Below are positions 26,401 to 33,771 of a stretch of 64,000 nucleotides of DNA, piece by piece. The notes under the pieces are model-generated. The model searched no databases, had not been told where the DNA came from, and worked only from the letters and a program-made list of their open reading frames with translations. Positions within the stretch are counted from its first letter, which is position 1; each line of letters opens with the position of its first letter. The stretch is from contig PYIZ01000044.1 in NCBI GenBank assembly GCA_003635265.1, positions 1 to 64,000 of the forward strand, written 5' to 3'. The position numbers and the translations under genes were made by a program. Source of the DNA: Candidatus Poribacteria bacterium (GTDB lineage: Bacteria; Poribacteria; WGA-4E; PCPOR2b).

Positions 26401-26851
26401 ATCGACCGATGCACTCACTCTCAAACAGGAACTAGATGGGAATGGCGAGCTAGAGATTCAGGCGGACGGTGTAAATTACACGCTAGAAAGGGCAGAGGTT
26501 GATGTACAGTCGGAGAACCGGGAGGGCTACGCCGTTGAGGCGGATGCCCACAAGTTTGTCGCTCTCTCGACAGAATTGACGCATGAACTCATCCTTGAGG
26601 GATTCGCACGAGAATTGGTCAACAAGATTCAGCAGATTCGGAAGGAAGCCGATTTCAATGTTTCTGATCGGATCTCGCTCAGTTTGGAATCGACGCCAAT
26701 CGTCCACGAAGCGTTTGACCGTCACCGTGACTACATCACACACGAGACCTTGGTGCTGCATGTTGTTGAATCATCAAATCCGAACGCTTTTCTGAAATCA
26801 CAGAAGGTCAACGGCGAAGATGCAACAATTGGCGTGGAGCAGGTGACGTAG
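23492..26851 (+). CDS. ileS: Isoleucyl-tRNA synthetase, divergent type
   Basis: This large class Ia synthetase (1119 residues) attaches isoleucine to tRNA. The HIGH-equivalent is PMGVHHAWG (residues 53-61). The editing domain shows WTTTPWTLTSN and GTGIVHTAPGCGAEDF. The KMSKS-equivalent is MHKSW (664-668), retaining the second lysine but otherwise unusual. Cysteine pairs (VCWRC, CNEC, CPSC) suggest zinc sites. The C-terminal anticodon-binding and extension regions resemble the long IleRS type. The start at 23492 has AGGAG eight bases upstream; upstream in-frame codons lie in the terminator. An Ile-run leader peptide in front of it independently supports Ile, rather than Val or Leu, specificity. 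Confidence 0.93.
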   Translation: MFKDVPNTVDFVAQEHQILDFWRDSEVFHKLRELRQEGPRWSFIDGPITANNPMGVHHAWGRTYKDLFQRFKAMQGYQTRYQNGFDCQGLWIEVNVERDMGFKAKKDIEAYGLDEFVNACKRQVLRHAATQTEQSMRLGYWMDWNDPDLLRELEKKMAQDPLQPLTVEGPNGPVTDTVEQLVGRLGLPELGGSYFTFSNENNYTIWTMLKKCFDRGWIYKGTDVMPWCSRCDTGISQHEIVTDGYRELTHTSIFLHFPLRNRPDESLLVWTTTPWTLTSNVAAAVHPDLTYVLVEQDEHRFWLSKGALENAIQGDHQILEEKSGSELEGWTYDGPFDELPAQQTSGAAEGHRVILWDEVGEAEGTGIVHTAPGCGAEDFELSKEQDLPVIAPLGAEGIYLDGFDWLTGRQVHTVAEDIFENLKQKGIIYRLEDYTHRYPVCWRCEEELVFRLVDEWFISMGEQLDKPYEQVTEAEKEHNLRYQMMEVVLNETKWYPSFGLARELDWLRNMHDWMISKKRYWGLALPIYECNECSHFHVVGSLEELKELAVEGWEEFEGHTPHRPWIDAVKIACPSCGAAVSRIPDVGNPWLDAGIVSFSTMQYRTDRDYWSQWFPADLISESFPGQFRNWFYSLIAMSTVMERRSPFKQNFSYATLFAEDGRAMHKSWGNAIWFDDAAETMGVDVMRWMYCAAKPEQNLLFGYKHSDEVRRQVLIPFWNVYSFLVTYANVDGWKPDANLWKETPQTSENLLDRWILSRLQSTVRSVTERLEEYSPDGACRVVEDFLDDLSNWYLRRSRRRFWKSETDTDKEAAYQTLYQVIVTTSRLLAPFVPFVTESIFQNLVCSVDSDAPESVHLSDYPAVEEDLVDISLEDDMRLTRDLIGLGRAARNQSGIKTRQPIGCIGIGGISENQQAAVNRLSPLVLDELNVKEISFHEGIDEFATYTIKPNFKLLGPKYGKNVQVIARAMASTDALTLKQELDGNGELEIQADGVNYTLERAEVDVQSENREGYAVEADAHKFVALSTELTHELILEGFARELVNKIQQIRKEADFNVSDRISLSLESTPIVHEAFDRHRDYITHETLVLHVVESSNPNAFLKSQKVNGEDATIGVEQVT

Positions 26852-26914
26852 CGTATCGTCTTGAATGATTACATTCTGTAAAATCATCTGTGGTAGGGCT
26901 TAAGGTCTTTTTGC

Positions 26915-27196
26915 TTATTGATTTGTGGCAATTCCCTTTAATTTCTCTCGGAGCCAGAAGTTCACCAATTTTTCAGGAGATACACCCTGTTTTGCTGCCT
27001 GTGCCTGAATCTGCTCGGCGATCTCAGGTTCAACTGGAATCAGATTATGCTTCGATTTGAGATTGACCTGAAAATCCACTTCATTGGTTTCGTCCCAATA
27101 ATCAGCAAGGCTATGGGTATCCCAAAATTCGCCGATTTCCTCTGGGGTTGCATTGGAAGGGGGCATTGCGTCTTGCTTTTTATCTTTTTCTTCCAT
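26915..27196 (-). CDS. BrnA/CopG-like antitoxin
   Basis: This 93-residue acidic protein has a C-terminal ribbon-helix-helix-like region (NLIPVEPEIAEQIQAQAAKQ, then GVSPEKLVNFWLREKL), as in CopG or BrnA-type antitoxins. The middle has the EEIGEFWDTHSLADYWD stretch typical of this family. The ATG at 27196 lies inside the 3' end of the toxin gene with AAGGAG upstream. The 17-base overlap indicates translational coupling. It would bind and neutralise the upstream toxin and repress the pair. Confidence 0.75.
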   Translation of the reverse strand: MEEKDKKQDAMPPSNATPEEIGEFWDTHSLADYWDETNEVDFQVNLKSKHNLIPVEPEIAEQIQAQAAKQGVSPEKLVNFWLREKLKGIATNQ

Positions 27197-27467
27197 ATTC
27201 TCTTCGCTCCTTCCTATCCATATCTCTCGCGCTAACAACCAATGCACGGTGATACGGCTTTAGTATAAAAAAAACGATGAGATAACGACCTGCGTCTGTT
27301 TGTCCCATCGCCGAGTAAACATCTTCGCCAGATCGATTGCCCTTGGCAACGAATCGAAAACGGGGACGATTGACAAAAACTTCTTCAACTTCTGTTGTTG
27401 TTACATTATGCCTGCTCTCTAATTTTTCGACAAACTGTGATAACCATAAAATCTCATCAATCTGCAA
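27180..27467 (-). CDS. BrnT-like ribonuclease toxin
   Basis: The 95-residue protein resembles BrnT/DUF4258-type toxins: an N-terminal helix, a TEVEEVF segment, beta strands (YSAMGQTDAGRYLIVFF) and a basic C-terminus SARDMDRKERREY. The start appears to be TTG at 27467 with GGAGTGG a few bases upstream. It precedes the antitoxin gene, the gene order seen in brnTA modules. Toxicity is inferred from family and order. Confidence 0.7.
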   Translation of the reverse strand: MQIDEILWLSQFVEKLESRHNVTTTEVEEVFVNRPRFRFVAKGNRSGEDVYSAMGQTDAGRYLIVFFILKPYHRALVVSARDMDRKERREYGRKR

Positions 27468-27642
27468 ATTTCCACTCCGACTCCCTGTTGGCGGTTCAAC
27501 GGCTCGCTTGCCTGTCTTATCCTTGAATTTATACTTTACGGTTCAGATTAGGTGGAGAGTTCCGACAATTCCCTCACTTTTTTGGTTTTCTTCTCTATGC
27601 TATTATACCCTATCCTCTCAAAGTATCGCAACATTCTGTCTA

Positions 27643-27715
27643 TATCTGGATTTACAGGATTGATTCTATCTATTGCCATTTATCCTCCTGAAAATCCTGA
27701 TTCTGACAATTGGCA
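27643..27715. repeat. Dispersed repeat (GGATTTACAGGATTGATT type), copy 1
   Basis: GGATTTACAGGATTGATTCT followed by ATCTATTGCC, then ATCCTGAAAATCCTGATTCT and GACAATT, closely matches a second copy at 36663-36760. The core repeats the word ATCCTGA/ATTCTGA with a period of about nine to twelve bases. Confidence 0.6.
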
Positions 27716-27761
27716 TCCATATCCGCCCTTCCTCCGATACCGTCATTCATCACTCTGGCAC

Positions 27762-27842
27762 CGGCGGACGATTGTTGAAAAGACTATCAAAGTTACTTTG
27801 GCGCACAAAACAAAAGTGCTCTCAACTGAAAGCGATACTCAT
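27762..27842 (-). pseudogene. Remnant of a Gfo/Idh/MocA oxidoreductase gene
   Basis: In reverse complement this segment reads, with a stop codon, a peptide ending in SLFNNRPP. It aligns with the stretch around DLLNDRPPLP of the intact oxidoreductase at 36887-37909. The DNA similarity is roughly 70 percent by eye. A shorter related remnant lies at 33712-33771. Both precede a GNAT gene copy on the same strand order, so the junction seems to have been duplicated. Confidence 0.4.
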
Positions 27843-28061
27843 TTATAACACTTTCACATAGTCGTGCATTTTGTAGATCGCACGATAGCCGATAGATTCG
27901 TACAGTTTCCGTGCGACTTCATTACTGTCTGCAACACCTAGCACAGCGTCGTCAATTCCTCGATTCTTTAGTCGCCAGAGGGCTTCCAAGATAACAGCAT
28001 GTGCGAGTCCTTTTTTCTGTACGCCGGAGCGGTCCCAATTGGCTTTGTCCAGCCTTCCCTA
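27843..28061 (-). pseudogene. Truncated, frameshifted GNAT acetyltransferase (copy of 33772-34863)
   Basis: The segment matches the last ~73 codons of the intact acetyltransferase gene (MHDYVKVL at the end here against MYDYVKVL there). It carries a one-base deletion in the run encoding AYRKKG, so the frame is broken. The 5' two thirds are missing. The match ends abruptly at CCTTCCCTA (28061). From 27468 to 28168 there is otherwise no credible gene: only the repeat, the two gene remnants and unassigned DNA. Confidence 0.75.
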
Positions 28062-28168
28062 AAATCATACCCGCAAAAATTCTCTAGCACTAAAAAAGCG
28101 CGAAGAAATTCCAAGAAATTTGCCTCTATTAGATCATAGAGCAATCTCGCTGCTTCAGCGGAGTGAAT

Positions 28169-28717
28169 ATGGAAATTTCCGACGAAATCTTAGTGCAACA
28201 CGCACAACAAGGGGTTGAATATGCCTTCAGGCAACTAGTCCAGCGATACAACGAGCGGATTATCAATATCTGCTTTCGGATTGTTGGAAACGATCAGGAC
28301 GCTGAGGAAGCTGCGATGGATGCGTTCTTGGCGTGTTATCGAGGACTCGGCAGTTTTGAGGGACGTTCCCGTTTTTCGACGTGGCTCTACCAGATTGCTC
28401 GGCGTTGTGCCTACAAACAGATTGGCAGCCGTCCACCGGAAAGTGAACCGATTAATGATCTGGAAATTCCCGAAGACCATTTAACGACGCATCCGGACAG
28501 AAATCTTCAAGAACGCGAAATCCGAGAAAGAGTTGAGCAGGCGGTTGATGCACTGCCAGATCATTTGAAAGAGGTCGTGATATTCTATTTTCTGGAGGGA
28601 CGCCCCTACCATGAGATCTCGGAAATTCTAGAATGTCCAATCGGAACGATTGCTTCACGGATTAACACCGCCCGTCAACTGTTGCAGCGAAGACTTCAAT
28701 CTTTTGTCGAGGAGTGA
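28169..28717 (+). CDS. ECF-type RNA polymerase sigma factor
   Basis: This group 4 sigma factor has 182 residues. Region 2 spans FRQLVQRYNERIINICFRIV, DAEEAAMDAFLACYRGL and FSTWLYQIARRCA. Region 4 is the helix-turn-helix containing ALPDHLKEVVIFYFLEG and YHEISEILECPIGTIASRI. The ATG at 28169 has CGGAG five bases upstream; a GTG two codons earlier overlaps that site. It is followed within five bases by a 97-residue protein and then by an M1-peptidase-like protein, which suggests an autoregulated sigma operon. No classical membrane anti-sigma factor is visible. Confidence 0.93.
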   Translation: MEISDEILVQHAQQGVEYAFRQLVQRYNERIINICFRIVGNDQDAEEAAMDAFLACYRGLGSFEGRSRFSTWLYQIARRCAYKQIGSRPPESEPINDLEIPEDHLTTHPDRNLQEREIRERVEQAVDALPDHLKEVVIFYFLEGRPYHEISEILECPIGTIASRINTARQLLQRRLQSFVEE

Positions 28718-28721
28718 AACT

Positions 28722-29015
28722 ATGTTAACTTTAGATCAGATACTCTTGCGTCTGCCTAGGAAAGTGCCTGATGCTGATTTTGCGGATAAGCTTTTTGGGC
28801 AGATTCACGGTACAGGTGCCTCAACGCCTGCCCCGTCTATAACCGATCAAGATCCATTTCTGCTTGAGTCCGAATGGATTGAGCCGGTTCGGTTGACTAT
28901 GCAGGCAGATACGGGATTCATGCAAACCGATGCGGACCTTCATCCATCGCCGGTGATGCAAAAAGAATCATCTCCCGACATTTACTGGCTCGCCAAGCTA
29001 AGTGACCGAATTTGA
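28722..29015 (+). CDS. Small protein of unknown function in the sigma-factor operon
   Basis: The 97-residue acidic protein begins MLTLDQILLRLPRKVPDADFADKLF. It has no membrane segment and no HxxxCxxC zinc motif, so it is not a standard ZAS anti-sigma factor. GAGGAG overlapping the sigma stop codon precedes its ATG. Its position is that of an anti-sigma factor, so a divergent soluble regulator is possible. I do not recognise the family. Confidence 0.7.
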   Translation: MLTLDQILLRLPRKVPDADFADKLFGQIHGTGASTPAPSITDQDPFLLESEWIEPVRLTMQADTGFMQTDADLHPSPVMQKESSPDIYWLAKLSDRI

Positions 29016-29046
29016 CCGATTTAGTCTATGAAAGGAGAAATATACT

Positions 29047-31203
29047 ATGATTTTGACAGATGCACCGATCGTCCGCTGTGACGGCATATTCGACATCATT
29101 TTCTACGACATCAAAGGAGAACTCTTTCCCAAGGATCACTGTTTGGCCTGTCAGGTCGATGTAACCATTCGCAGCGTGATGAGCGGATTGGACAAGGTGA
29201 CATTCGCCCTACACCCAACGCTAGAAGTTTCTTCGGTGATGGCAGCAGGCGAATCGCTAGCTTTCGATCGGGATCCGAAAGATATTGACCAGCATGGGGA
29301 CGGAAGTATCCTGAATATCCATCTGGAACGGCCTTTACAGTGTGACGATGAACTCACATTTACACTCAACTATCAAGGCGAATTTATCGTTGGTGTGGAT
29401 TCACGTTACGACGGATATATTGGTGAAGAGGGGGTTTTCATCAGTCCACATGCCGGCTGGTATCCATACTGTGTTTATGGTCCTGTGCGCAATTACTATC
29501 CTGACGTTCCCTACCTTTTAGAGATGCGTGTCCCATCGGGATGGATGCTGTTTTTATATCCAGGCGATCCGGAGGTGGCTGAACAGGATGACCAAGTGAC
29601 TTACCGTTGGGATTCACGTCAACCGCACCGGCGACCGGGAGCGAATTGGGGAATAACACTTATCGGTGGGAAATACCATAAAATTGAGCAGAAGATTAAC
29701 AACCATCAACTGACGTTCTTCAGCCTTGATAAAGCTGGCACTGCCGCTGATAGATTTCTCAATCTCTTGAACGAATGGTTAGGATGGACGGATAAGATTG
29801 GCGACACGGCTTCGATGCCGCGCCACATCCAACTAGGAGAGACGGCTCACTTTTTCCAACCCAACCACTCAATGCCATACATCAAGTTTTTCTCGCGACA
29901 GCTAATCGAGGATTATCCACGCGAGTTGCTGGTTAAGCAATGGTTTGCAAGAGAGGAGATTTTGCAGCACTGGGGGGCGCTGTCCGGTGCCAATTTAGCA
30001 GGACTATGGCTGCTTGGGAATTATCTCCATCTCCTGTTTCAGGAGAGTCGACAGGAGACACCGGAAGGTTGGTTGGCAGCAGATCTAGAAACACGTTTCC
30101 GTGAATATTTGAGGTGTCGAATCGGAGATCCGTGGCTCGGACACAGTGAATATTTGCTTGGTACCCGAGATCTTTGGATCTTGTGGATGTGGCACCAGAT
30201 CATCGGCGATGAAGCGCTCTGTCGCTCCCTCGCTCGCTTGAGTACCGGACCTTTGCCACTAGATCGCCCTCTCACAATGAAAGATTTCTACCAATTGACC
30301 AGTGATGAATCCGGTATTCCGTTCGATTGGTTTTGGGAGCAGTGGGTCGAAGGAGTTGGTGCAATACAGTTCTGGTTCGAGAAAACGTTCATTAAGGAAA
30401 ACAAGGACGGCTATTCCGTAGAGGCATGGCTCAATCAGACAGGCGAGTTGTATCAGGTGCCGCTTGAGGTGCTGCTGCGAACCGAAACAGAAGAGATCCG
30501 TCGCCGGATTTTTATTCGAGAACGGATGAATCACCTCATGTTCCAATGCCACGGGAAGCCTTTGGAATTGGAAATTGATCCAGATGGAAAGGTTTTCAAA
30601 GCCCCAGCGGTAAATAGGCTTAAACCCATTGACCTTGGGTTTTCGATCCCTTTTGGAGAAATCATGTTTGGATGGTCAGAGACCTTTCGTCAGGGAAAAC
30701 GGCTCGTGATTGCACCGCCGAAATTGAGATCTGTTGCTGAAGGGTTAAGACCCCATCTGGAAAAGCGAGCCCGGAATTCGCCGCAGATTGTCAGCGCCAA
30801 CCTAGACTTCGATCGAGGCCAATCGTTTCCGGTTCCTGTGGAGATTCATACGCCCGACGAAGTCAATGCTGAAATGTTAAAGACACATAATCTGGTTTTG
30901 GTTGGAATGCCGCAGAATAATCCGCTCATCGAAGAATATGCGCTTGACTCGTTTTCTTTCGACGCTGACCGAATCGTCGTAGAAGAAGCCACGATTGATA
31001 ACACTGACCAAGCCTTAATCGCTCTTGGCGAACATCCGAAAAATCCAGAACGTTTCTGTTTGCACGTCACTGGCTTATCAAACGATGCGATTCAGAACCC
31101 CCCGGACTTCACAGAAATGCCCGGCGATTTCCTTATTTATCGAAATGGACAAGCGTTGAAGGTTGGCTATCAGAAACCGTACCGACTGAAATATCAGTTT
31201 TAA
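29047..31203 (+). CDS. M1-aminopeptidase-like protein lacking the zinc motif
   Basis: The 718-residue protein has an N-terminal beta-sandwich (LDKVTFALHPTLEVSSV, then LTFTLNYQGEF) as in M1 peptidases, a GVFISPHAGWYPY segment, a helical middle and FDWFWEQWVEGVG, which matches the C-terminal part of M1 catalytic domains. Where M1 enzymes carry HExxH plus a distal Glu, this protein reads LVKQWFAREEILQHWGALSG. I can find no HExxH anywhere. It is therefore probably a non-catalytic binding protein or has changed chemistry. AGGAG precedes the ATG. It is the third gene after the ECF sigma factor. No signal peptide is seen. Confidence 0.75.
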   Translation: MILTDAPIVRCDGIFDIIFYDIKGELFPKDHCLACQVDVTIRSVMSGLDKVTFALHPTLEVSSVMAAGESLAFDRDPKDIDQHGDGSILNIHLERPLQCDDELTFTLNYQGEFIVGVDSRYDGYIGEEGVFISPHAGWYPYCVYGPVRNYYPDVPYLLEMRVPSGWMLFLYPGDPEVAEQDDQVTYRWDSRQPHRRPGANWGITLIGGKYHKIEQKINNHQLTFFSLDKAGTAADRFLNLLNEWLGWTDKIGDTASMPRHIQLGETAHFFQPNHSMPYIKFFSRQLIEDYPRELLVKQWFAREEILQHWGALSGANLAGLWLLGNYLHLLFQESRQETPEGWLAADLETRFREYLRCRIGDPWLGHSEYLLGTRDLWILWMWHQIIGDEALCRSLARLSTGPLPLDRPLTMKDFYQLTSDESGIPFDWFWEQWVEGVGAIQFWFEKTFIKENKDGYSVEAWLNQTGELYQVPLEVLLRTETEEIRRRIFIRERMNHLMFQCHGKPLELEIDPDGKVFKAPAVNRLKPIDLGFSIPFGEIMFGWSETFRQGKRLVIAPPKLRSVAEGLRPHLEKRARNSPQIVSANLDFDRGQSFPVPVEIHTPDEVNAEMLKTHNLVLVGMPQNNPLIEEYALDSFSFDADRIVVEEATIDNTDQALIALGEHPKNPERFCLHVTGLSNDAIQNPPDFTEMPGDFLIYRNGQALKVGYQKPYRLKYQF

Positions 31204-31458
31204 TGAACAACGTAGGTTTCTACAACATTTGGAGGACACTGATATTAGCAAATTCAGATTTCATACTGTGTGCAAACCGCTATATACAATAAAACTGTTT
31301 TCACATCATCCAATTGTGGGTCAGTCCGTTCTCGCTTACAGATCTCGATACCCGAAAGATTTTGCGATCTTGTCTAAAACAGAACCGAGAATTCATGAAC
31401 AGTTACGCACAGAAAAGCAAAATTATACCTGCTATTTCGATTCTGAAAGGAGGTCATG

Positions 31459-33699
31459 ATGTCATTACGAATTGAAGATGCGCTGTCGACACTCTTATTC
31501 CAAAATGGTATGCCCATTGACCTCTCGCCCGATGGTAAATGGGTTGCTTACACCCTCAAGGATCCACGCAGAGGAGAGAAAATAGACGATGAGAGGTATA
31601 GCTTCTTTACTCGTTCGGGTGTCCGAATATTTGGAATGGGCTGCGACATCTGGGTTACCAACACTACCTCCGGTCAATCGAAATGCTTAACAGGTGGTAA
31701 AGGGAGCAGTTGGGGACCTGTATGGTCCCCCGATGGAAATTACCTCATCTTCTACTCAGACCGGGACGGTCAAGCGCGGCTTTGGATGTGGGAAAAAGCT
31801 ACCGATACATTACGGCAGGTGTCAGATATCACGGTTCGTCCTTACTTTGGTGATGAGGTTGTCCGTTGGACACCGGATAGCCGAAAAGTGCTTTGCAAGG
31901 TTGTACCAGAGGGAATGACGCTTGAAGATACTCTAGACCTCATTGTAGGTGCTCCGACGGCAGCAGATGATGGGGAGAGGGATTCCCGGTCTTCAACCCT
32001 TATTTACCGTTCACGTATAGTCTCGGAACAGGACCATTGTACGGAGGAACCGCAGGAAAACACGGTGGACGTCGACGCTGATGTCACAAACGTCTATCTT
32101 GCCGATCTTGCTCTCATCGACGTTTTCAACGGGAATGTGGAACGGATTGTATGCCGCCATAAGGTGACTGGGTACTGGCTATCACCAGATGCTACAAAGG
32201 TCGCGTTTACAGTGTTGACGGAAAATGCTTACGACATTGCTGTCGCATCCTTGTCCGATTGTTGTCCCCGCGTCATTGCATCAGATGTTCAAAACGAACA
32301 TAAGTTCTCCGTGAGTTGGTCCCCAAAGGGTGATCTGCTCAGTTATACTTCAGCGGGAGACTGTTTCATTGCGTCTGTCAGGGGAGATGCCCCACAAAAC
32401 TTGACTTCAACATCACACCCCAGTTTTGGCAATACTTATCGTGCGCCACTGTGGGATACATCGGGACAAAATCTCTATCTTCTCGCTTCTGATACGCTAT
32501 GGAGAATTTCTATTGCGGACAGTTCTGTGAATGCTGTAACACAGATTCCTGATCGACGCCTAATGGAAGTGGTTTCACCTGCTAGCGGTGGACGTTTCTG
32601 GTCTCCGGAGGGAGGTAAGTTGCTATACCTCATTACACGGATTGATAAAACGAAGAAGATTGAATTCTACAAGGTCAATTTAAGCACCGGGAAATTTAAC
32701 CGACTTATGGAGGCGGATGCCAACTGTGGCTCACCGGCCATTTTGACAATTGATGTTTCTGATGACAACCAACGTGTCATTTACACAAGGCAGGACGTTC
32801 AGCGTTGTGAAGATATCTGGATCGCAGATGTTGATTTTCAGAACCCAAGGCAACTGACTCATGTCAACCCAGTCGATGACACCGTTGTTATGGGAACAGG
32901 GCGCCTCATCAACTGGAGAAGTTTGGATGGTGAGGAATTGTGTGGTGCTCTATTACTGCCAACCAATTATGAACCCGGAAAACAGTACCCGCTCGTTGTC
33001 TGGGTATACGGTGGTGATCGTGGAGGAAACAGAGTCAATCAATTCGGCTTGGTGGGACCTGGGATCAATAATTTACAATTACTCGCTACCCGAGGGTACG
33101 CGGTTCTCTTTCCTGATGCCCCACTTCAGAAAGGTACTCCCATGCAAGATCTTGCGAAGACGGTACTTCCGGGAGTGGATAGAGCCGTCGAGATGGGCAT
33201 TGCCGATCCGGAGCGGCTTGGCGTGATGGGGCACAGCTATGGCGGCTATTGCACGCTTGGTCTGATTGCTCAGACAACCCGTTTCAAAGCTGCTGTCGTC
33301 AGTGGAGGAACGGGGAATCTGATCAGTGCTTACGGGGCAATGAGACGTGATGGTTCGACGTACTCGCTGCCGTGGGCTGAAACAGGTCAAGGAAGAATGG
33401 GTGGCACACCATGGGAGATGCGGGATCGGTATATTGAGAATTCACCCGCATTCTACCTAGACCGGATACAAACACCGCTACTTCTCCTTCACGGGGAACT
33501 AGACAATGCTGCACCATCGTTTCTGGCTGACGAGATATTCGTTGGTCTCCGTAGGCTGGGAAAGTGGGTGATGTACGCAAAGTATGAAGGAGAGAGCCAT
33601 GCACCGGTCGATTGGGAATATGCAAACCAAATAGACTACTGGAATCGCATCATCACTATGTTTGATACCTTCCTTAAGCCCTCAAAGCGAAACGGATAA
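31459..33699 (+). CDS. S9-family serine peptidase (prolyl oligopeptidase-like)
   Basis: The 746-residue protein has an N-terminal beta-propeller with WD40/TolB-like blades (LSPDGKWVAYTL, WSPDGNYLIFYSD, WTPDSRKVL, WSPKGDLLSYTS) and a C-terminal alpha/beta hydrolase domain from about residue 490. The nucleophile is in GHSYGG, the aspartate in HGELDNAAP and the histidine in EGESHAP. The enzyme would cleave short peptides. There is no obvious signal peptide. AGGAGG precedes two adjacent ATG codons; the second (31459) has better spacing. The 255 bases before it hold no convincing gene. Confidence 0.92.
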   Translation: MSLRIEDALSTLLFQNGMPIDLSPDGKWVAYTLKDPRRGEKIDDERYSFFTRSGVRIFGMGCDIWVTNTTSGQSKCLTGGKGSSWGPVWSPDGNYLIFYSDRDGQARLWMWEKATDTLRQVSDITVRPYFGDEVVRWTPDSRKVLCKVVPEGMTLEDTLDLIVGAPTAADDGERDSRSSTLIYRSRIVSEQDHCTEEPQENTVDVDADVTNVYLADLALIDVFNGNVERIVCRHKVTGYWLSPDATKVAFTVLTENAYDIAVASLSDCCPRVIASDVQNEHKFSVSWSPKGDLLSYTSAGDCFIASVRGDAPQNLTSTSHPSFGNTYRAPLWDTSGQNLYLLASDTLWRISIADSSVNAVTQIPDRRLMEVVSPASGGRFWSPEGGKLLYLITRIDKTKKIEFYKVNLSTGKFNRLMEADANCGSPAILTIDVSDDNQRVIYTRQDVQRCEDIWIADVDFQNPRQLTHVNPVDDTVVMGTGRLINWRSLDGEELCGALLLPTNYEPGKQYPLVVWVYGGDRGGNRVNQFGLVGPGINNLQLLATRGYAVLFPDAPLQKGTPMQDLAKTVLPGVDRAVEMGIADPERLGVMGHSYGGYCTLGLIAQTTRFKAAVVSGGTGNLISAYGAMRRDGSTYSLPWAETGQGRMGGTPWEMRDRYIENSPAFYLDRIQTPLLLLHGELDNAAPSFLADEIFVGLRRLGKWVMYAKYEGESHAPVDWEYANQIDYWNRIITMFDTFLKPSKRNG

Positions 33700-33711
33700 G
33701 CACTGAGTAAT

Positions 33712-33771
33712 CCTTCAACAAAAGTCTTGACACACAAGGTAAAAGCAACGTCAACTGAGAGCGATGCCCAT
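33712..33771 (-). pseudogene. Short remnant similar to the Gfo/Idh fragment at 27762-27842
   Basis: This segment directly follows the intact GNAT gene. In reverse complement it shares with 27762-27842 the order GIALS-stop and SIAFS-stop, followed by an aromatic-rich stretch. It supports duplication of a larger block containing the end of a GNAT gene and part of an oxidoreductase gene. Confidence 0.35.

Noticed and set aside
26862-26892. Terminator after ileS
   Set aside because: The ATGATT/AATCAT stem is bulged and is not followed by a T run.
27337-27848. Short plus-strand ORFs in the 27.5 kb region
   Set aside because: They overlap the BrnT-like gene, the dispersed repeat and gene remnants; codon use and peptide composition look random.
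31229-31459. 76-residue ORF before the S9 peptidase
   Set aside because: No recognisable family and low-complexity AT-rich context; it overlaps the peptidase ribosome site.
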